DNA from: Providencia rettgeri
Lineage (GTDB): Bacteria > Pseudomonadota > Gammaproteobacteria > Enterobacterales > Enterobacteriaceae
Direction: 5' to 3'
DNA length: 64,000 nt
Assembly (NCBI RefSeq): GCF_013255915.1
Contig: NZ_CP053896.1
Span: forward strand, 3,658,001-3,722,000
The notes beneath the pieces were generated by a model. That model was given only the letters and a program-made list of their open reading frames with translations, was not told where the DNA came from and did no database searches. Each line of letters begins with the position of its first letter. Position 1 is the first letter of the stretch. Both the position numbers and the translations under genes were made by a program. Positions 9,076 through 20,383 of this stretch are shown piece by piece.

Positions 9076-11982
9076 ATGCCATTTACTCTTGGTCAACGCT
9101 GGATCAGCGATACAGAAAGCGAACTTGGATTAGGTGCCGTCGTGGCAATTGATGCCCGTATGGTAACGTTGCTTTTTCCTGCTAGTGGCGAAAACCGCCT
9201 TTACTCTAGCAGTGATGCCCCTATTACCCGAGTGATGTTTAATGAAGGTGATACCATTACCAGCCACGAAGGCTGGCAACTTCAAGTTGAAAGCATTGAA
9301 GAAGATAAAGGATTATTGACTTACATCGGCACACGTTTAGATACGCAAGAAACCGGTGTGAGCCTTAGAGAAGTGTTCCTCGACAGCAAGCTCACATTCA
9401 ATAAGCCGCAAGATCGTCTATTTGCTGGGCAAATTGACCGTATGGACCGTTTCGCTTTACGCTTTCGTGCGCGCAAATTCCAAAGCGAGCAAGTCAAACA
9501 TCAAGCGACAGGCCTACGCGGTATTCGTGCAAGTCTGATCCCACACCAATTACATATTGCCAATGAAGTGGGAAAACGCCACCATCCGCGTGTATTACTC
9601 GCTGACGAAGTCGGCTTAGGTAAAACCATTGAAGCGGGGATGATTATCCACCAGCAATTAATGGCAGGCCGTGCAGAGCGCGTCTTAGTTATTGTTCCTG
9701 ATAGCTTACAGCACCAATGGCTGGTTGAGATGCTACGCCGCTTTAATCTGCGTTTTTCTTTGTTTGATGATAGCCGTTACAGTGAAGCACAGCATGATAG
9801 TGATAACCCATTTGAAACAGAACAACTCGTTCTGTGTTCACTGGATTTCGTCCGTCGTAACAAGCAGCGTTTTGACCAATTAGTTGAAGCAGGCTGGGAT
9901 ATGATGGTCGTCGACGAAGCTCACCACTTACAGTGGAGTGAGACCGCCCCGAGCCGCGAATATCAAGTTATTGAAACATTAGCTGAAAATATTCCTTCTA
10001 TTTTGCTATTAACGGCAACACCAGAGCAACTTGGCCAAGAAAGCCACTTCGCTCGCTTGCGTTTACTTGACCCTAGCCGTTTTCATGATTACCAAGACTT
10101 TATTGCTGAGCAAGAAAACTACCGTCCTGTTGCTGATGCGGTTTCACTGTTGCTGTCGGGTGACAAACTGACTAATGACCAGCAAAATTTACTTAACGAA
10201 TTAATCAAAGAACAAGATATCGAACCACTGCTAAAGGCTGCAAATCTTGAAGGTGAAGATGGCAATGCTGCGCGCCAAGAGCTGATCAACATGTTAATGG
10301 ACCGCCATGGTACTAGCCGCCTGTTGTTCAGAAATACCCGAAATGGTGTCAAAGGCTTCCCTCGTCGTGAATTGCATTCGTTAAAAATGCCATTGCCCAC
10401 CCAATACCAAACCGCAATTAAAGTGGCTGGTATTATGGGCAGTAAAAAAGACGTTGAAACACGTGCAAAAGAAATGCTCTACCCTGAGCAAATTTACCAA
10501 GAGTTCGAAGGTGAAAACGCCACGTGGTGGAACTTTGACCCGCGGGTTGAGTGGTTAATGGGCTTTTTGACCGCAAACCGCCATGAAAAAGTGTTAGTGA
10601 TCTGCGCGAAAGCCGCAACCGCACTACAATTGGAGCAAGTGTTACGTGAACGCGAAGCGATTCGTGCTGCCGTTTTCCACGAAGGGTTATCGTTATTAGA
10701 ACGAGACCGAGCGGCTGCCTATTTTGCATCTCAAGAAGAAGGCGCGCAGGTTCTATTATGTTCTGAAATCGGTTCTGAAGGGCGTAACTTCCAATTTGCT
10801 AACCAGTTGGTGATGTTCGACCTGCCGTTTAATCCAGACTTACTTGAGCAACGTATCGGCCGTTTAGACCGTATTGGACAAAGCCGTGATATCAGCATTC
10901 ATGTGCCTTATTTAGAAAATACCGCACAATCTGTGTTGATCCGCTGGTATCACGAAGGCTTAGATGCCTTTGAACATACCTGCCCAACAGGCCGAGCTAT
11001 CTACGATAAATACTACCAACCATTACTGCAATTTATGGCTGAACCGACAGTCACAGAAGGTTTTGATGATTTTATTAAAACCTGCCGTGCAGAGCATGAC
11101 AGCTTGAAATTACAATTGGAACAAGGCCGTGACCGTTTGCTTGAAATGCATTCAAACGGTGGCGAGTCTGGCAATCTGTTGGCTGAAGAAATTGGTGAAG
11201 GTGATAACGATACCGAATTGGTTAACTTTGCACTCAATCTTTTTGATATTGTCGGTATTAATCAAGAAGATAAAAGTGATAACCTGATTATCCTCACACC
11301 TTCAGACCATATGTTAGTACCTGATTTCCCAGGACTTCCTCAAGATGGTTGCACCATCACGTTTGATAGAGAGCAAGCACTTTCTCGTGAAGACACGCAG
11401 TTTATCAGCTGGGAGCACCCTATTATTCGTAATGGTTTAGATTTAGTGCTATCTGGCGATACCGGCAGCTGTGCGGTTTCTTTATTGAAAAACAAAGCGC
11501 TGCCTGTTGGCACCTTATTGACTGAACTGATTTACGTTGTGGAAGCTCAAGCACCTAAGAACCTGCAAATTAGCCGTTTCTTACCCGCAACTCCGGTACG
11601 CTTATTAATTGATTTAAAAGGTAATAACTTATCATCTCAAGTTGAGTTTGAAAGTTTTAACCGCCAATTAAATGCCATTAACCGCCATATGGCAAGCAAA
11701 CTGGTCAATGCAGTACAAAATGAGGTTCATTCGGTATTACGCTTATCTGAGCCAATGATCGAAAAAGAAGCCAAAGCATTGATAGAGAATGCAAAAGAAG
11801 CGGCTGATAAGGCGCTAACGTTGGAGCTTTCTCGTTTAGAAGCACTAAAAGCGGTCAACCCAAATATCCGTGATGAAGAACTTGATATTATTGAGGAAGA
11901 ACGCCAACAACTGATGACTAATATCGACCAAGCTACATGGCGACTAGATGCGATTCGTTTAGTTGTGGTAACTCATCAGTAG
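9076..11982 (+). CDS. rapA: RNA polymerase-associated ATPase RapA (HepA)
   Basis: Swi2/Snf2 ATPase that binds RNA polymerase and promotes its recycling after transcription. The 968-residue length is identical to the E. coli family length. Two tandem Tudor-like N-terminal domains (about 1-110) precede the helicase core. The core has Walker [13 protein letters not shown] near residue 175, the DEAH box [10 protein letters not shown] near 280, motif [10 protein letters not shown], and the C-terminal helicase motifs [10 protein letters not shown] and [11 protein letters not shown]. It lies between polB and rluA, the same synteny as in E. coli. Confidence 0.97.
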   Translation: MPFTLGQRWISDTESELGLGAVVAIDARMVTLLFPASGENRLYSSSDAPITRVMFNEGDTITSHEGWQLQVESIEEDKGLLTYIGTRLDTQETGVSLREVFLDSKLTFNKPQDRLFAGQIDRMDRFALRFRARKFQSEQVKHQATGLRGIRASLIPHQLHIANEVGKRHHPRVLLADEVGLGKTIEAGMIIHQQLMAGRAERVLVIVPDSLQHQWLVEMLRRFNLRFSLFDDSRYSEAQHDSDNPFETEQLVLCSLDFVRRNKQRFDQLVEAGWDMMVVDEAHHLQWSETAPSREYQVIETLAENIPSILLLTATPEQLGQESHFARLRLLDPSRFHDYQDFIAEQENYRPVADAVSLLLSGDKLTNDQQNLLNELIKEQDIEPLLKAANLEGEDGNAARQELINMLMDRHGTSRLLFRNTRNGVKGFPRRELHSLKMPLPTQYQTAIKVAGIMGSKKDVETRAKEMLYPEQIYQEFEGENATWWNFDPRVEWLMGFLTANRHEKVLVICAKAATALQLEQVLREREAIRAAVFHEGLSLLERDRAAAYFASQEEGAQVLLCSEIGSEGRNFQFANQLVMFDLPFNPDLLEQRIGRLDRIGQSRDISIHVPYLENTAQSVLIRWYHEGLDAFEHTCPTGRAIYDKYYQPLLQFMAEPTVTEGFDDFIKTCRAEHDSLKLQLEQGRDRLLEMHSNGGESGNLLAEEIGEGDNDTELVNFALNLFDIVGINQEDKSDNLIILTPSDHMLVPDFPGLPQDGCTITFDREQALSREDTQFISWEHPIIRNGLDLVLSGDTGSCAVSLLKNKALPVGTLLTELIYVVEAQAPKNLQISRFLPATPVRLLIDLKGNNLSSQVEFESFNRQLNAINRHMASKLVNAVQNEVHSVLRLSEPMIEKEAKALIENAKEAADKALTLELSRLEALKAVNPNIRDEELDIIEEERQQLMTNIDQATWRLDAIRLVVVTHQ

Positions 11983-12010
11983 CCGACTTGCTGTGAGTAC
12001 GCTGTCGCTC

Positions 12011-12041
12011 ATTCAAATAGCTTATTATTAGTAATTTGAAT
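12011..12041. repeat. Short inverted repeat ATTCAAAT/ATTTGAAT downstream of rapA
   Basis: ATTCAAAT (12011-12018) and ATTTGAAT (12034-12041) form an 8-bp stem with a 15-nt loop. These are the same arms as the element at 8826-8907. It lies just upstream of a stronger hairpin at 12073. Confidence 0.45.
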
Positions 12042-12072
12042 TATAGTAAGCGTAAACTAAAATAGTCACTTA

Positions 12073-12096
12073 TTTCTCCCTCATCTGAGGGAGAAA
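12073..12096 (+). terminator. Rho-independent-like hairpin after rapA
   Basis: TTTCTCCCTC (12073-12082) and GAGGGAGAAA (12087-12096) form a perfect 10-bp stem around ATCT, followed by TTATTT. It lies between rapA and rluA, so rluA probably has its own promoter or is expressed by readthrough. Confidence 0.6.
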
Positions 12097-12126
12097 TTAT
12101 TTAAAAGCTTCGGAGTTACACACGTT

Positions 12127-12780
12127 ATGATGGAACCCTACCAACCTGCTGTTGAACCTTGGTTGCATATACTTTACCAAGATGATCACATCATTGTGGT
12201 GAATAAACCTAGCGGGTTACTCTCTGTTCCCGGAAAAGCGCCAGAGCACCATGACAGCATTATGAGCCGTGTTCAGCGTGATTTTCCCGCCGCTGAATCC
12301 GTACATCGGTTAGATATGGCGACAAGTGGCGTCATGGTTGTGGCACTGCACAAAAAAGCTGAACGCGAACTTAAACGCCAATTTAGAGAGCGTGAGCCGA
12401 AAAAATTCTATATTGCTCGTGTTTGGGGTCATTTAGAAAAAGAAGAAGGCTTGGTTGATTTGCCGCTAATTTGTGATTGGCCAAACCGCCCTAAGCAAAA
12501 AGTGTGTTTCGAAACAGGGAAATCAGCACAAACTGAATACCAAGTTTTACAATATGAAGAACATGCGACTCGCGTGAAACTGTCACCGATTACAGGTCGT
12601 TCTCACCAACTGAGAGTTCATATGTTAGCTTTAGGCCACCCAATCCTTGGTGATCGCTTTTATGCTCACGATGAAGCCAAAGCGCTCGCCCCTCGCTTAC
12701 AATTACATGCACAGGAATTATATATCACCCATCCTGAATATGGCACGCCAATGCATTTTACCTGCCCACCGGATTTTTAA
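12127..12780 (+). CDS. rluA: Dual-specificity 23S rRNA U746 / tRNA U32 pseudouridine synthase RluA
   Basis: Isomerises U746 of 23S rRNA and U32 of several tRNAs to pseudouridine. The 217-residue protein has the RluA-family catalytic motif HRLDMATSGVMV near residues 61-72, with the catalytic Asp in RLD. The C-terminal GRSHQLRVHM and LGHPILGDRFY motifs are also present. An ATGATG gives two possible starts (12127 or 12130). Its position after rapA is as in E. coli. Confidence 0.95.
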   Translation: MMEPYQPAVEPWLHILYQDDHIIVVNKPSGLLSVPGKAPEHHDSIMSRVQRDFPAAESVHRLDMATSGVMVVALHKKAERELKRQFREREPKKFYIARVWGHLEKEEGLVDLPLICDWPNRPKQKVCFETGKSAQTEYQVLQYEEHATRVKLSPITGRSHQLRVHMLALGHPILGDRFYAHDEAKALAPRLQLHAQELYITHPEYGTPMHFTCPPDF

Positions 12781-12828
12781 TGCTAGATTTATTTGATCGT
12801 TTGATTAATTTTCCCTCCCCCTAGCATA

Positions 12829-13350
12829 CCCTAAATGGTTCGTGCCGCAGCTAGGCGGCAAGAGAGCGAATCCTTAGGAGCGTAGATAACTACGTGACTA
12901 GGGTTCATGAATGAAGACAACAAAGCGAGATTTTTTGGTTTTTCTTCGTTAGCCTGATTTCCCTTAAATAGTTCGTGTTGCAGCTAGGCGGCAAGAGAGC
13001 GAATCCCTAGGAGCGTAGATAACTACGTGACTAGGGTTCATGAATGAAGACAACAAAGCGAGATTTTTTGGTTTTTCTTCGTTAGCCTGATTTCCCCTAA
13101 ATAGTTCGTGTTGCAGCTAGGCGGCAAGAGAGCGAATCCCTAGGAGCGTAGATAACTACGTGACTAGGGTTCATGAATGAAGACAACAAAGCGAGATTTT
13201 TTGGTTTTTCTTCGTTAGCCTGATTTCCCTTAAATAGTTCGTGTTGCAGCTAGGCGGCAAGAGAGCGAATCCCTAGGAGCATACAGTAGTATGTGACTAG
13301 GGTGCGCGAGCGCAGCCAACAACGCTGCGGCGCGAAATATGACGGGGAAA
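12829..13350. repeat. Tandem array of four 133-bp ERIC-like units (last unit a hybrid)
   Basis: Units begin at 12829, 12962, 13095 and 13228, an exact 133-bp period. Units 1-3 are nearly identical along their whole length. Each contains an ERIC-like core, GAGCGAATCC then GGAGC-stem-GTGACTAGGG, and then a non-ERIC right arm rich in T. Unit 4 shares the left arm, but from GGAGC onward it switches to a standard ERIC right half ending in GAAATATGACGGGG. The core hairpin changes from CGTAG/CTACG to CATAC/GTATG while keeping pairing. The array fills the space between rluA and convergent djlA, and I see no gene in it. Confidence 0.85.
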
Positions 13351-13351
13351 T

Positions 13352-14167
13352 TTATTTGAAGCCGAGCTCCTTCTTAACTAAGTCATAAGCTGCTTGGATT
13401 GATTGCGCTTTCTGCTTCGCAATCTCCATCATCTCTGGCGGTAAACCTTTTGCAACCAACTTATCTGGGTGATGTTCGCTCATTAATTTACGATAGGCAC
13501 GCTTAATTTTTGTTGGGTCGTCACTGGGAGACACACCAAGCACTTTACAAGCATCTTCAAGGGTTGGGCCATTCGATTGCTGATAATACCCTCCCGATTG
13601 CTGCTGAGAGTAACCTTGGCCAAATTGGCGACCACTTTGGATCATATCCAAGAACTGTTCAAACTGAACTTTAGAAATCCCTAGCTCTTCTGCAATGATA
13701 AACAACACTTTTCGTTCGTTCGGGTGTAATTGTCCATCTGCAAAAGCAGCTTGTAATTGAATTTCCAGAAACATCTGAATCAAATCAAAACGGCCATAAC
13801 AAGCCATTCGTAGTTGTTTTAATACATCTCGTAATGGAAAGTTAGGGGATTTACCTTCTCTAAACGCTTGTTGAGCCGCTTTTCGTGTTTCTCCGTGTAA
13901 TTGCATTCTGTCCATTAAATTGGTCGCAAGCTGAATATCTGTCTCGGTTACACGGCCTTTGGACTTCGTTAAATGCCCCAAAATTTGGAAAGTACTCGCA
14001 AAGAAAATGATTTGGCGATCTCGCTTATTCATTCTCCCTGCAAATTTACGTTGGATCGATGCTTTATCAAAACCATGCCCAATAATTAACCCAATTAGCG
14101 CTCCCCAAAAGCCCAATCCAGAGACGATTGCGAGTATAACGCCAATAATTTTGCCCCAATAGTGCAT
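13352..14167 (-). CDS. djlA: Co-chaperone DjlA (membrane-anchored DnaJ-like protein)
   Basis: Inner-membrane co-chaperone for DnaK, connected in E. coli with capsule (Rcs) signalling. The 271-residue protein begins [20 protein letters not shown]. The single glycine-rich N-terminal membrane segment spans about residues 7-30. A TerB-like helical domain follows (about 55-170), then a Gln/Gly-rich linker near 180-200, and a C-terminal J domain with the HPD motif in SEHHPDKL near 245. Its 3' end abuts the 133-bp repeat array, so its transcript may run into the repeats. It diverges from lptD. Confidence 0.95.
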   Translation of the reverse strand: MHYWGKIIGVILAIVSGLGFWGALIGLIIGHGFDKASIQRKFAGRMNKRDRQIIFFASTFQILGHLTKSKGRVTETDIQLATNLMDRMQLHGETRKAAQQAFREGKSPNFPLRDVLKQLRMACYGRFDLIQMFLEIQLQAAFADGQLHPNERKVLFIIAEELGISKVQFEQFLDMIQSGRQFGQGYSQQQSGGYYQQSNGPTLEDACKVLGVSPSDDPTKIKRAYRKLMSEHHPDKLVAKGLPPEMMEIAKQKAQSIQAAYDLVKKELGFK

Positions 14168-14345
14168 ATATCCCTCAATTCTTCAATGCTCAAAATGCAA
14201 TTTTGCATTATCATACTATTCATTCAGCTCTATGCATAACTACCCGCGCGTAAAGTTTCTTACATTATACTGGCGCAAAGTGGTTGGCTAAGTTAGTCTT
14301 TGAGCGTTTGCTGGCGATGCCAATGATGACGGAACCCCATATTTA

Positions 14346-16715
14346 ATGATGAAAAAAAGCTATCCAACACTACTCGCCACCATGGTATGGGCGGCAATTT
14401 ATAGTCAGCAAGCGCATGCTGACCTTGCACAGCAGTGTATGCTGGGTGTCCCTGTTTACACAAAACCGATTGTAAAAGGTGACCCTAACGACCTGCCGAT
14501 TCACATTACCGCTGAGGATGTCCGTGGTGAATACCCTAATTTTGTTGAATATGAAGGTAATGTCGATATTCAACAAGGGAACCAAACATTAACCGCTGAT
14601 AATGTGAAGCTCACCCAAACAGAAACAGCGGGTGAACTCCCTGTGCGCGAAGTCACGGCAACCGGAAATGTTCACTACGATGACCCACAAATTATCTTAA
14701 AAGGCCCTTCTGCGTGGTCTAACTTAGATAATAAAAACACGGATGTGAATGATGGTAACTACATGATGGTAGGCCGTCAGGGGCGTGGTGACGCGAAAAA
14801 AATGAAAATGCGTGGTGAAAACCGTTATTCAATTATGGAAAACGGCACGTTCACGACCTGTTTACCCGGCAATAATAGCTGGAGCGTTGCAGGCTCTGAA
14901 GTGATAATCGACCGCGAAGAAGAAGTCGCTGAAATTTGGCATGCACGTTTTAAAGTCGGTGACGTGCCTATTTTCTATAGCCCATATATGCAATTACCAA
15001 TTGGTAATAAACGTCGTTCCGGTTTCTTAATTCCGACTGGGAGTTATTCAAGTAACGATGGGCTAGAGTTTTCATTACCCTATTATTGGAATATTGCGCC
15101 AAACTACGATGCCACGATTACACCTCAATTTATGACCCACCGTGGTGTAAAATTAAATAATGAATTCCGTTACCTCATTGCTCCTGGTACAGGAACCGTG
15201 GCCTTTGATTTTCTAAATCATGACCGAGCTTATATCAAAGACAAAGAACGTGGTAAGCGTGAAGATCGTGATAGCGATGACCGCTGGTTATTCTACTGGC
15301 GCCATTCTGGGACTTATGCAGGGCACTGGAATTTTAGCTCTGACTATACCAAAGTGAGCGACCCTAGCTATTTTACTGACTTTAGTTCCCAGTACGGTAA
15401 CACCACTGATGGCTACGCCACGCAAAAATTCAGTGCAGGTTATTCAGATACAAACTGGAATGCGAAAGTCACTCACAAACAATTCCAAATTTTTGCGGAT
15501 AACCCCAACAAGCGTGCTTATAAAGCAGAGCCACAGGTGGACTTCAATTATTATAAAAATAATTTAGGTGCCTTTGATGTGCATACATACGCACAAGCTG
15601 CCCGTTTTACGAGTGTGGGGAAAAATAACCCAGATGCAACTCGCTTACACATTGAGCCTGAAGTGAACCTGCCATTATCTAATGGCTGGGCAAATATGAA
15701 TAACAGTATCAAACTGTATGCGACGCATTACGACCAAGATATCCCTCGCTCAAATACGGATAAAAGCTTAGAAAAAAATGTGACGCGCGTTCTGCCTATG
15801 TTTAAAAGCGATGCAAAAGTTGTCTTCGAACGAGACCTTTTCCAAGGCAGCGATTTCGTTCAAACATTAGAACCACGTGTCCAATATTTGTATATTCCGT
15901 ATAAAGATCAAGACAATATCAATAACTTTGACTCTTCATTATTGCAGTCAGACTATAGCGGTTTATTCCGTGACCGAATTTACAGTGGCCTTGACCGTAT
16001 CGCCTCTGCAAACCAGTTCACCACAGGTGTTACAACACGTGTTTATGACGATGCTTTAGCGGAACGCTTTAACTTCTCCGTGGGTCAAATTTATTACTTT
16101 GAACGCCCACGTGCAGGTGATTCAAATCGTCCAATTGATGATAAAAGCAACACAGGCTCATTATTGTGGGCCACTGACTCTATGTGGCGAATTGATGATA
16201 ACTGGGGCTTACGGGGTGGTTTACAATATGACCGCCGCCTCGGTAATGTCACCATGGGGAATGCGGTTGCAGAATACCGTTTAGATGCCGATCGTTTAGT
16301 TCAGTTGAACTACCGTTTCGTTGACCGCGATTATATTCAAGCTACATTCCGTGATTTAAACCAGTTAGGTAAAAATCAAGAATTACCTGAATACCAACGT
16401 GGAATTTCACAAGTGGGTGCTGTTGTTAGTTGGCCATTAAGCGAACGTTGGGGCTTTGTAGGGTCATATTATTATGATACTAAACAGCAGCAACCTGCTA
16501 GCCAACTGGTTGGTTTGCAATACAATACTTGTTGCTGGGCAGTCAATCTTGGTTATGAACGTAAGATAGTTGGTTGGCAAAAAGAGAAGTTCAGCAGTGA
16601 ATATGACAATAAATGGTCAATCAATGTGGAACTTAGAGGCCTAAATAACAATCATAGTTTAGGTAGCCAGAAAATGTTAGAAAGTGGCATTATGCCTTAT
16701 CAACGCGCTTTCTGA
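14346..16715 (+). CDS. lptD: LPS-assembly outer-membrane protein LptD (Imp/OstA)
   Basis: Outer-membrane barrel that, with LptE, inserts lipopolysaccharide into the outer leaflet. The 789-residue protein has a signal peptide ending near QQAHA, an N-terminal OstA/LptA-like jellyroll (about 50-190) and a large C-terminal beta-barrel. The cysteines needed for the inter-domain disulfides are visible: QQCML and TTCLPG in the N-terminal part, and the adjacent pair in NTCCWA near the C-terminus. It is the first gene of the lptD-surA-pdxA-rsmA-apaGH run, and SurA is needed to fold it. Confidence 0.97.
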   Translation: MMKKSYPTLLATMVWAAIYSQQAHADLAQQCMLGVPVYTKPIVKGDPNDLPIHITAEDVRGEYPNFVEYEGNVDIQQGNQTLTADNVKLTQTETAGELPVREVTATGNVHYDDPQIILKGPSAWSNLDNKNTDVNDGNYMMVGRQGRGDAKKMKMRGENRYSIMENGTFTTCLPGNNSWSVAGSEVIIDREEEVAEIWHARFKVGDVPIFYSPYMQLPIGNKRRSGFLIPTGSYSSNDGLEFSLPYYWNIAPNYDATITPQFMTHRGVKLNNEFRYLIAPGTGTVAFDFLNHDRAYIKDKERGKREDRDSDDRWLFYWRHSGTYAGHWNFSSDYTKVSDPSYFTDFSSQYGNTTDGYATQKFSAGYSDTNWNAKVTHKQFQIFADNPNKRAYKAEPQVDFNYYKNNLGAFDVHTYAQAARFTSVGKNNPDATRLHIEPEVNLPLSNGWANMNNSIKLYATHYDQDIPRSNTDKSLEKNVTRVLPMFKSDAKVVFERDLFQGSDFVQTLEPRVQYLYIPYKDQDNINNFDSSLLQSDYSGLFRDRIYSGLDRIASANQFTTGVTTRVYDDALAERFNFSVGQIYYFERPRAGDSNRPIDDKSNTGSLLWATDSMWRIDDNWGLRGGLQYDRRLGNVTMGNAVAEYRLDADRLVQLNYRFVDRDYIQATFRDLNQLGKNQELPEYQRGISQVGAVVSWPLSERWGFVGSYYYDTKQQQPASQLVGLQYNTCCWAVNLGYERKIVGWQKEKFSSEYDNKWSINVELRGLNNNHSLGSQKMLESGIMPYQRAF

Positions 16716-16740
16716 TAAAAATAACATAAATTTGCTCTAA

Positions 16741-16830
16741 TAATTCGAGGGCTGTTGGGAGCATACATAAGTATGTGACTAGTGCGAATGAGCGCAGTCA
16801 ACAACACTGCAACTTGAAGTATAACGAGTA
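16741..16830. repeat. Single ERIC-like element between lptD and surA
   Basis: GGGAGCATACATAAGTATGTGACTAG (from about 16757) matches the central ERIC palindrome. It continues through GAGCGCAGTCAACAACACTGC into the ERIC right end AACTTGAAGTATAACG. The left arm is shortened. It sits entirely in the 168-bp lptD-surA gap, so it is probably co-transcribed. Confidence 0.7.
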
Positions 16831-16883
16831 AAAAGAGATTAGCCCGCTTTTGCGGAATCAAAGTCAATATTTATAGGACCATT

Positions 16884-18203
16884 ATGAAGAATTGGAGAAC
16901 GCTTATTCTGGGACTGATGTTCGCAAGCTCCACTGCTTTGGCTGCGCCTCAGCAAATGGATAAAGTCGCTGCGGTCGTCAATAACGGTGTTGTACTGGAA
17001 AGTGACGTCCAGAATATGATCAACACGGTAAAACTGAATGCTCAGAACGCACGTCAACAGGTGCCTGATGATCAAACTCTGCGTCATCAGATCCTTGAGC
17101 GTCTCGTTATGGATAACATCATTTTGCAAATGGCTAGCCAAATGCAAATCAATATTCCAGATGAAGCCGTAGATGCAACTATTACTGATATCGCTCGTCA
17201 AAACGGTTTAACATTGCAGCAAATGCAACAGCGTTTAACCGCAGATGGCATCAATATGAATCAATATCGTAGCGAAATTCGTAAAGAGATGCTGATTGCT
17301 GAAGTGCGTAACAATGAAGTTCGCCGCCGTGTTACCATTTTACCTCAAGAAGTTGATTCGCTTTCTGAACAAATGAGCTCACAAGCAAATTACGAAATGG
17401 GCGTTAACCTAAGTCATATCTTGATCCCATTAGCCGAAAATCCAACACAAGAACAGCTAAAAACCGCTGAAGCGTTAGTAAATAAAATTTTAGATGAACT
17501 GAAAAAAGGTGGAGATTTTGGTAAATTAGCTATCGCTTATTCCGCAGATCCCCAAGCGCTGAAAGGCGGTAATATGGGTTGGTCACGCCTGCAAGAATTA
17601 CCCGTTGTGTTTGCTGAACAACTGAAAAATGCGAAAAAAGGTGATGTTGTCGGCCCTATTCGCTCTGGTGTCGGCTACCATATTTTACGTGTTAACGATG
17701 TCAGTGGTGGCAGCCAACCTATTTCTGTCACAGAAGTGAAAGCACGCCACATCTTGATTAAGTCATCACCAATTATGGATGATGCACAGGCAAGACAAAA
17801 ATTAACCAAAATTGCTCAGGAAATTCGTTCAGGCAAAATCTCATTTGAAGATGCAGCAAAAGAAAACTCTGAAGACCCAGGTAGTGCGTTAAAAGGCGGT
17901 GAATTAGGTTGGAATATGCCTGATATCTATGACCCAGCTTTCCGCGATGCGCTAATGAGACTGAATAAAGGCGAATTAAGCCAACCTGTTCAATCAAACT
18001 TTGGATGGCACCTAATTCAATTAGAAGACACACGCAACGTTGATAAAACAGACGCGGCGCAAAAAGATCAAGCTTACCGTTTACTGTTTAATCGTAAATT
18101 TAACAAAGAAGCACAAAGCTGGATGCAAGAACAACGCGCTTCTGCTTACGTGAAAATAGTTGATGGTCGTGACAGCCAATCTACAGATGAAAAAACAAAT
18201 TAA
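16884..18203 (+). CDS. surA: Periplasmic chaperone and peptidyl-prolyl isomerase SurA
   Basis: Chaperone that escorts outer-membrane proteins, including LptD, through the periplasm. The 439 residues include a signal peptide ending in STALAA, an N-terminal SurA domain (about 25-170), and two parvulin domains. The first parvulin is near 175-275 (from [10 protein letters not shown]) and the second near 285-385 (from [10 protein letters not shown]). A short C-terminal helix returns to the chaperone core. The last codons overlap the pdxA start by 17 bp. Confidence 0.97.
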   Translation: MKNWRTLILGLMFASSTALAAPQQMDKVAAVVNNGVVLESDVQNMINTVKLNAQNARQQVPDDQTLRHQILERLVMDNIILQMASQMQINIPDEAVDATITDIARQNGLTLQQMQQRLTADGINMNQYRSEIRKEMLIAEVRNNEVRRRVTILPQEVDSLSEQMSSQANYEMGVNLSHILIPLAENPTQEQLKTAEALVNKILDELKKGGDFGKLAIAYSADPQALKGGNMGWSRLQELPVVFAEQLKNAKKGDVVGPIRSGVGYHILRVNDVSGGSQPISVTEVKARHILIKSSPIMDDAQARQKLTKIAQEIRSGKISFEDAAKENSEDPGSALKGGELGWNMPDIYDPAFRDALMRLNKGELSQPVQSNFGWHLIQLEDTRNVDKTDAAQKDQAYRLLFNRKFNKEAQSWMQEQRASAYVKIVDGRDSQSTDEKTN

Positions 18204-19179
18204 GCCTGTTGTTATCACCCCCGGCGAGCCAGCCGGGGTTGGTCCAGACCTACTTATTCAGCTAGCTCAACAGCAATGGCCTGTTGAGTTGGTTGCTTGT
18301 GCCGATCCTGATTTATTACGCCAGCGTGCCAAAGCGCTAAATTTGCCTCTGACATTAACTGAATATTCCCCCAATTCAATTAATGAAGTACAGCCTGCAG
18401 GTCACTTATCCGTTCTACCTGTTCATTTAGCAACGCCTGCAAAGGCAGGTGTACTCAATGTTGATAATGGCCAATATGTTGTGGAGAGCTTAGCAAAAGC
18501 ATGTGACGGCTGTTTAAATGGCGAATTTTCAGCGCTTGTAACAGGTCCCGTACATAAAGGGATTATTAATGATGCAGGCATGTCATTTAGTGGTCACACT
18601 GAATTTTTTGCACAACGAAGTGGCTGTGAACGCGTTGTTATGATGCTAGCTACCGAAGAACTGCGTGTTGCATTAGCCACAACGCATCTACCACTCAAGG
18701 ACGTGTCGGCCGCTATTACCCAACAAAGCCTGCATGAAGTCATCACCATTTTACACCATGATTTACAAACAAAATTTGGTATTGAAAAACCGGCCATCTA
18801 TGTTTGTGGTTTAAATCCACATGCAGGAGAAGGCGGCCATATGGGTACCGAAGAAATTGATACTATAGAGCCTGCACTTGAAAGCCTACGTACAAAAGGA
18901 ATTAATTTGATTGGGCCATTGCCTGCAGATACCCTATTTCAAGCTAAGTATTTAGACCATGCAGACGCAGTGTTAGCAATGTATCACGATCAGGGCCTTC
19001 CTGTGTTAAAATACCAAGGTTTTGGCAGAGCAGTAAATATCACTCTCGGCCTGCCTTTTATCCGTACCTCTGTCGACCATGGGACAGCCCTTGAGCTCGC
19101 GGGGACGGGTCATGCTGATGCGGGAAGTTTTATCACCGCATTAAAGTTAGCTATCCAAATGACATCTAAGAATACATGA
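18187..19179 (+). CDS. pdxA: 4-hydroxythreonine-4-phosphate dehydrogenase PdxA
   Basis: NAD-dependent enzyme of pyridoxal 5'-phosphate synthesis that oxidises 4-phosphohydroxy-L-threonine. Starting at 18187 ([17 protein letters not shown]) it has 330 residues, the family's usual length. The nucleotide and substrate motifs [18 protein letters not shown] and SGHTEFFAQ are visible, as are the metal-binding His regions NPHAGEGG and MYHDQGL. It overlaps surA upstream and shares ATGA with rsmA downstream, indicating tight coupling. Confidence 0.96.
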   Translation: MKKQIKPVVITPGEPAGVGPDLLIQLAQQQWPVELVACADPDLLRQRAKALNLPLTLTEYSPNSINEVQPAGHLSVLPVHLATPAKAGVLNVDNGQYVVESLAKACDGCLNGEFSALVTGPVHKGIINDAGMSFSGHTEFFAQRSGCERVVMMLATEELRVALATTHLPLKDVSAAITQQSLHEVITILHHDLQTKFGIEKPAIYVCGLNPHAGEGGHMGTEEIDTIEPALESLRTKGINLIGPLPADTLFQAKYLDHADAVLAMYHDQGLPVLKYQGFGRAVNITLGLPFIRTSVDHGTALELAGTGHADAGSFITALKLAIQMTSKNT

Positions 19180-19985
19180 ATAATCGAGTCCATCAGGGGC
19201 ACTTTGCCCGCAAACGTTTCGGGCAGAACTTTTTAACTGACCAACTTATTATCGACAGCATCGTGGATGCCATGAACCCGCTGCCAGGTCAGTCCATTGT
19301 AGAAATTGGTCCCGGCTTAGGTGCCTTAACCGAACCTGTCGGTAGCCGAATCGATAAAATGACCGTAGTTGAACTTGACCGTGACCTTGCTGCACGTTTA
19401 CACGTTCATCCTCAACTAAAAGATAAATTGACTATCATTCAGCAAGATGCAATGACAGTAGATTTTGGTGAATTAGCCAAACAAGCGGGCCAGCCCCTGC
19501 GTGTTTTTGGTAACTTGCCTTACAACATCTCCACGCCGTTAATGTTTCACTTATTCACATTCACCAATTCTATTTCTGACATGAATTTCATGTTACAAAA
19601 AGAAGTGGTGAATCGTCTGGTTGCAGGACCAGGTAGCAAAGCCTTTGGGCGCTTGAGTGTTATGGCGCAATATTATTGCAACGTGGTGCCTGTGTTGGAA
19701 GTACCACCAACCGCATTTACACCAGCGCCAAAAGTAGATTCAGCCATTGTTAGGTTGATTCCTCATCGTGAAAACCCGTATCCGGTAAAAGATATTAAAT
19801 TTTTAAGCCGTATTACCACACAAGCTTTCAACCAACGCCGTAAAACGATTCGTAATAGTTTAGGGGATTTATTCAGCGTTGAAGAGTTAACAGAACTGGG
19901 TATTGATTTAAGTACCCGAGCAGAAAATATTTCTGTTGAACAATATTGTAAAATGGCAAACTATCTCTCTAACCGTTCAGAATAG
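19176..19985 (+). CDS. rsmA: 16S rRNA dimethyladenosine transferase RsmA (KsgA)
   Basis: Dimethylates A1518 and A1519 near the 3' end of 16S rRNA using S-adenosylmethionine. The 269-residue protein has the SAM motif [14 protein letters not shown] near residues 41-53, the catalytic NLPYNIST motif near 113-120, and the C-terminal [12 protein letters not shown]. The start overlaps the pdxA stop by 4 bp (ATGA). ApaG follows after 18 bp with a strong GAAGGAGG-type ribosome-binding site. Confidence 0.97.
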   Translation: MNNRVHQGHFARKRFGQNFLTDQLIIDSIVDAMNPLPGQSIVEIGPGLGALTEPVGSRIDKMTVVELDRDLAARLHVHPQLKDKLTIIQQDAMTVDFGELAKQAGQPLRVFGNLPYNISTPLMFHLFTFTNSISDMNFMLQKEVVNRLVAGPGSKAFGRLSVMAQYYCNVVPVLEVPPTAFTPAPKVDSAIVRLIPHRENPYPVKDIKFLSRITTQAFNQRRKTIRNSLGDLFSVEELTELGIDLSTRAENISVEQYCKMANYLSNRSE

Positions 19986-20003
19986 TCTGTTGAAGGAGGC
20001 ACT

Positions 20004-20381
20004 ATGCTTAATGAGCCGAATGTAAGCATCCAAGTTCAGAGTGTCTATATAGAAAGCCAATCTCAACCCGATATTGCGAGATATGTGTTTGCTTACACTA
20101 TCTGCATTCGTAATTTAGGACGAGAGCCTATTCAATTAATGAGCCGTTATTGGCTCATTACTAACAGTGATGGCCATAAGACCGAAGTTCAAGGTGAAGG
20201 CGTGGTTGGTGAACAACCGCTTATCCCACCAGGAAAAGAATACCGTTATACCAGTGGCGCAATCCTTGAAACTCCAATGGGTACGATGGAAGGTTATTAT
20301 GTGATGATAAGCACACAAGGGGACAGTTTCCACGTTGATATCCCTGCTTTTCGTCTTGCTATCCCAACACTGATTAATTAA
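20004..20381 (+). CDS. apaG: ApaG (DUF525, Co2+/Mg2+ efflux-associated protein)
   Basis: Small beta-sandwich protein of the ApaG/DUF525 fold whose biochemical role is not settled. The E. coli homologue was linked genetically to Co2+ resistance and Mg2+ efflux. The 125-residue product has the family's glycine-rich signature around [16 protein letters not shown] and [16 protein letters not shown]. It is flanked by rsmA and apaH with only 2 bp to apaH, the standard rsmA-apaG-apaH arrangement. Confidence 0.95.
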   Translation: MLNEPNVSIQVQSVYIESQSQPDIARYVFAYTICIRNLGREPIQLMSRYWLITNSDGHKTEVQGEGVVGEQPLIPPGKEYRYTSGAILETPMGTMEGYYVMISTQGDSFHVDIPAFRLAIPTLIN

Positions 20382-20383
20382 TT

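Noticed and set aside
12781-13351. Possible small protein or RNA gene in the repeat array
   Set aside because: The sequence is explained by the 133-bp units. No frame is kept across the units, since 133 is not a multiple of three.
14168-14345. Sigma-E promoter upstream of lptD
   Set aside because: E. coli lptD has one, but I could not find a GAACTT/TCTGA pair at proper spacing here. A TATACT near 14264 has no good -35.
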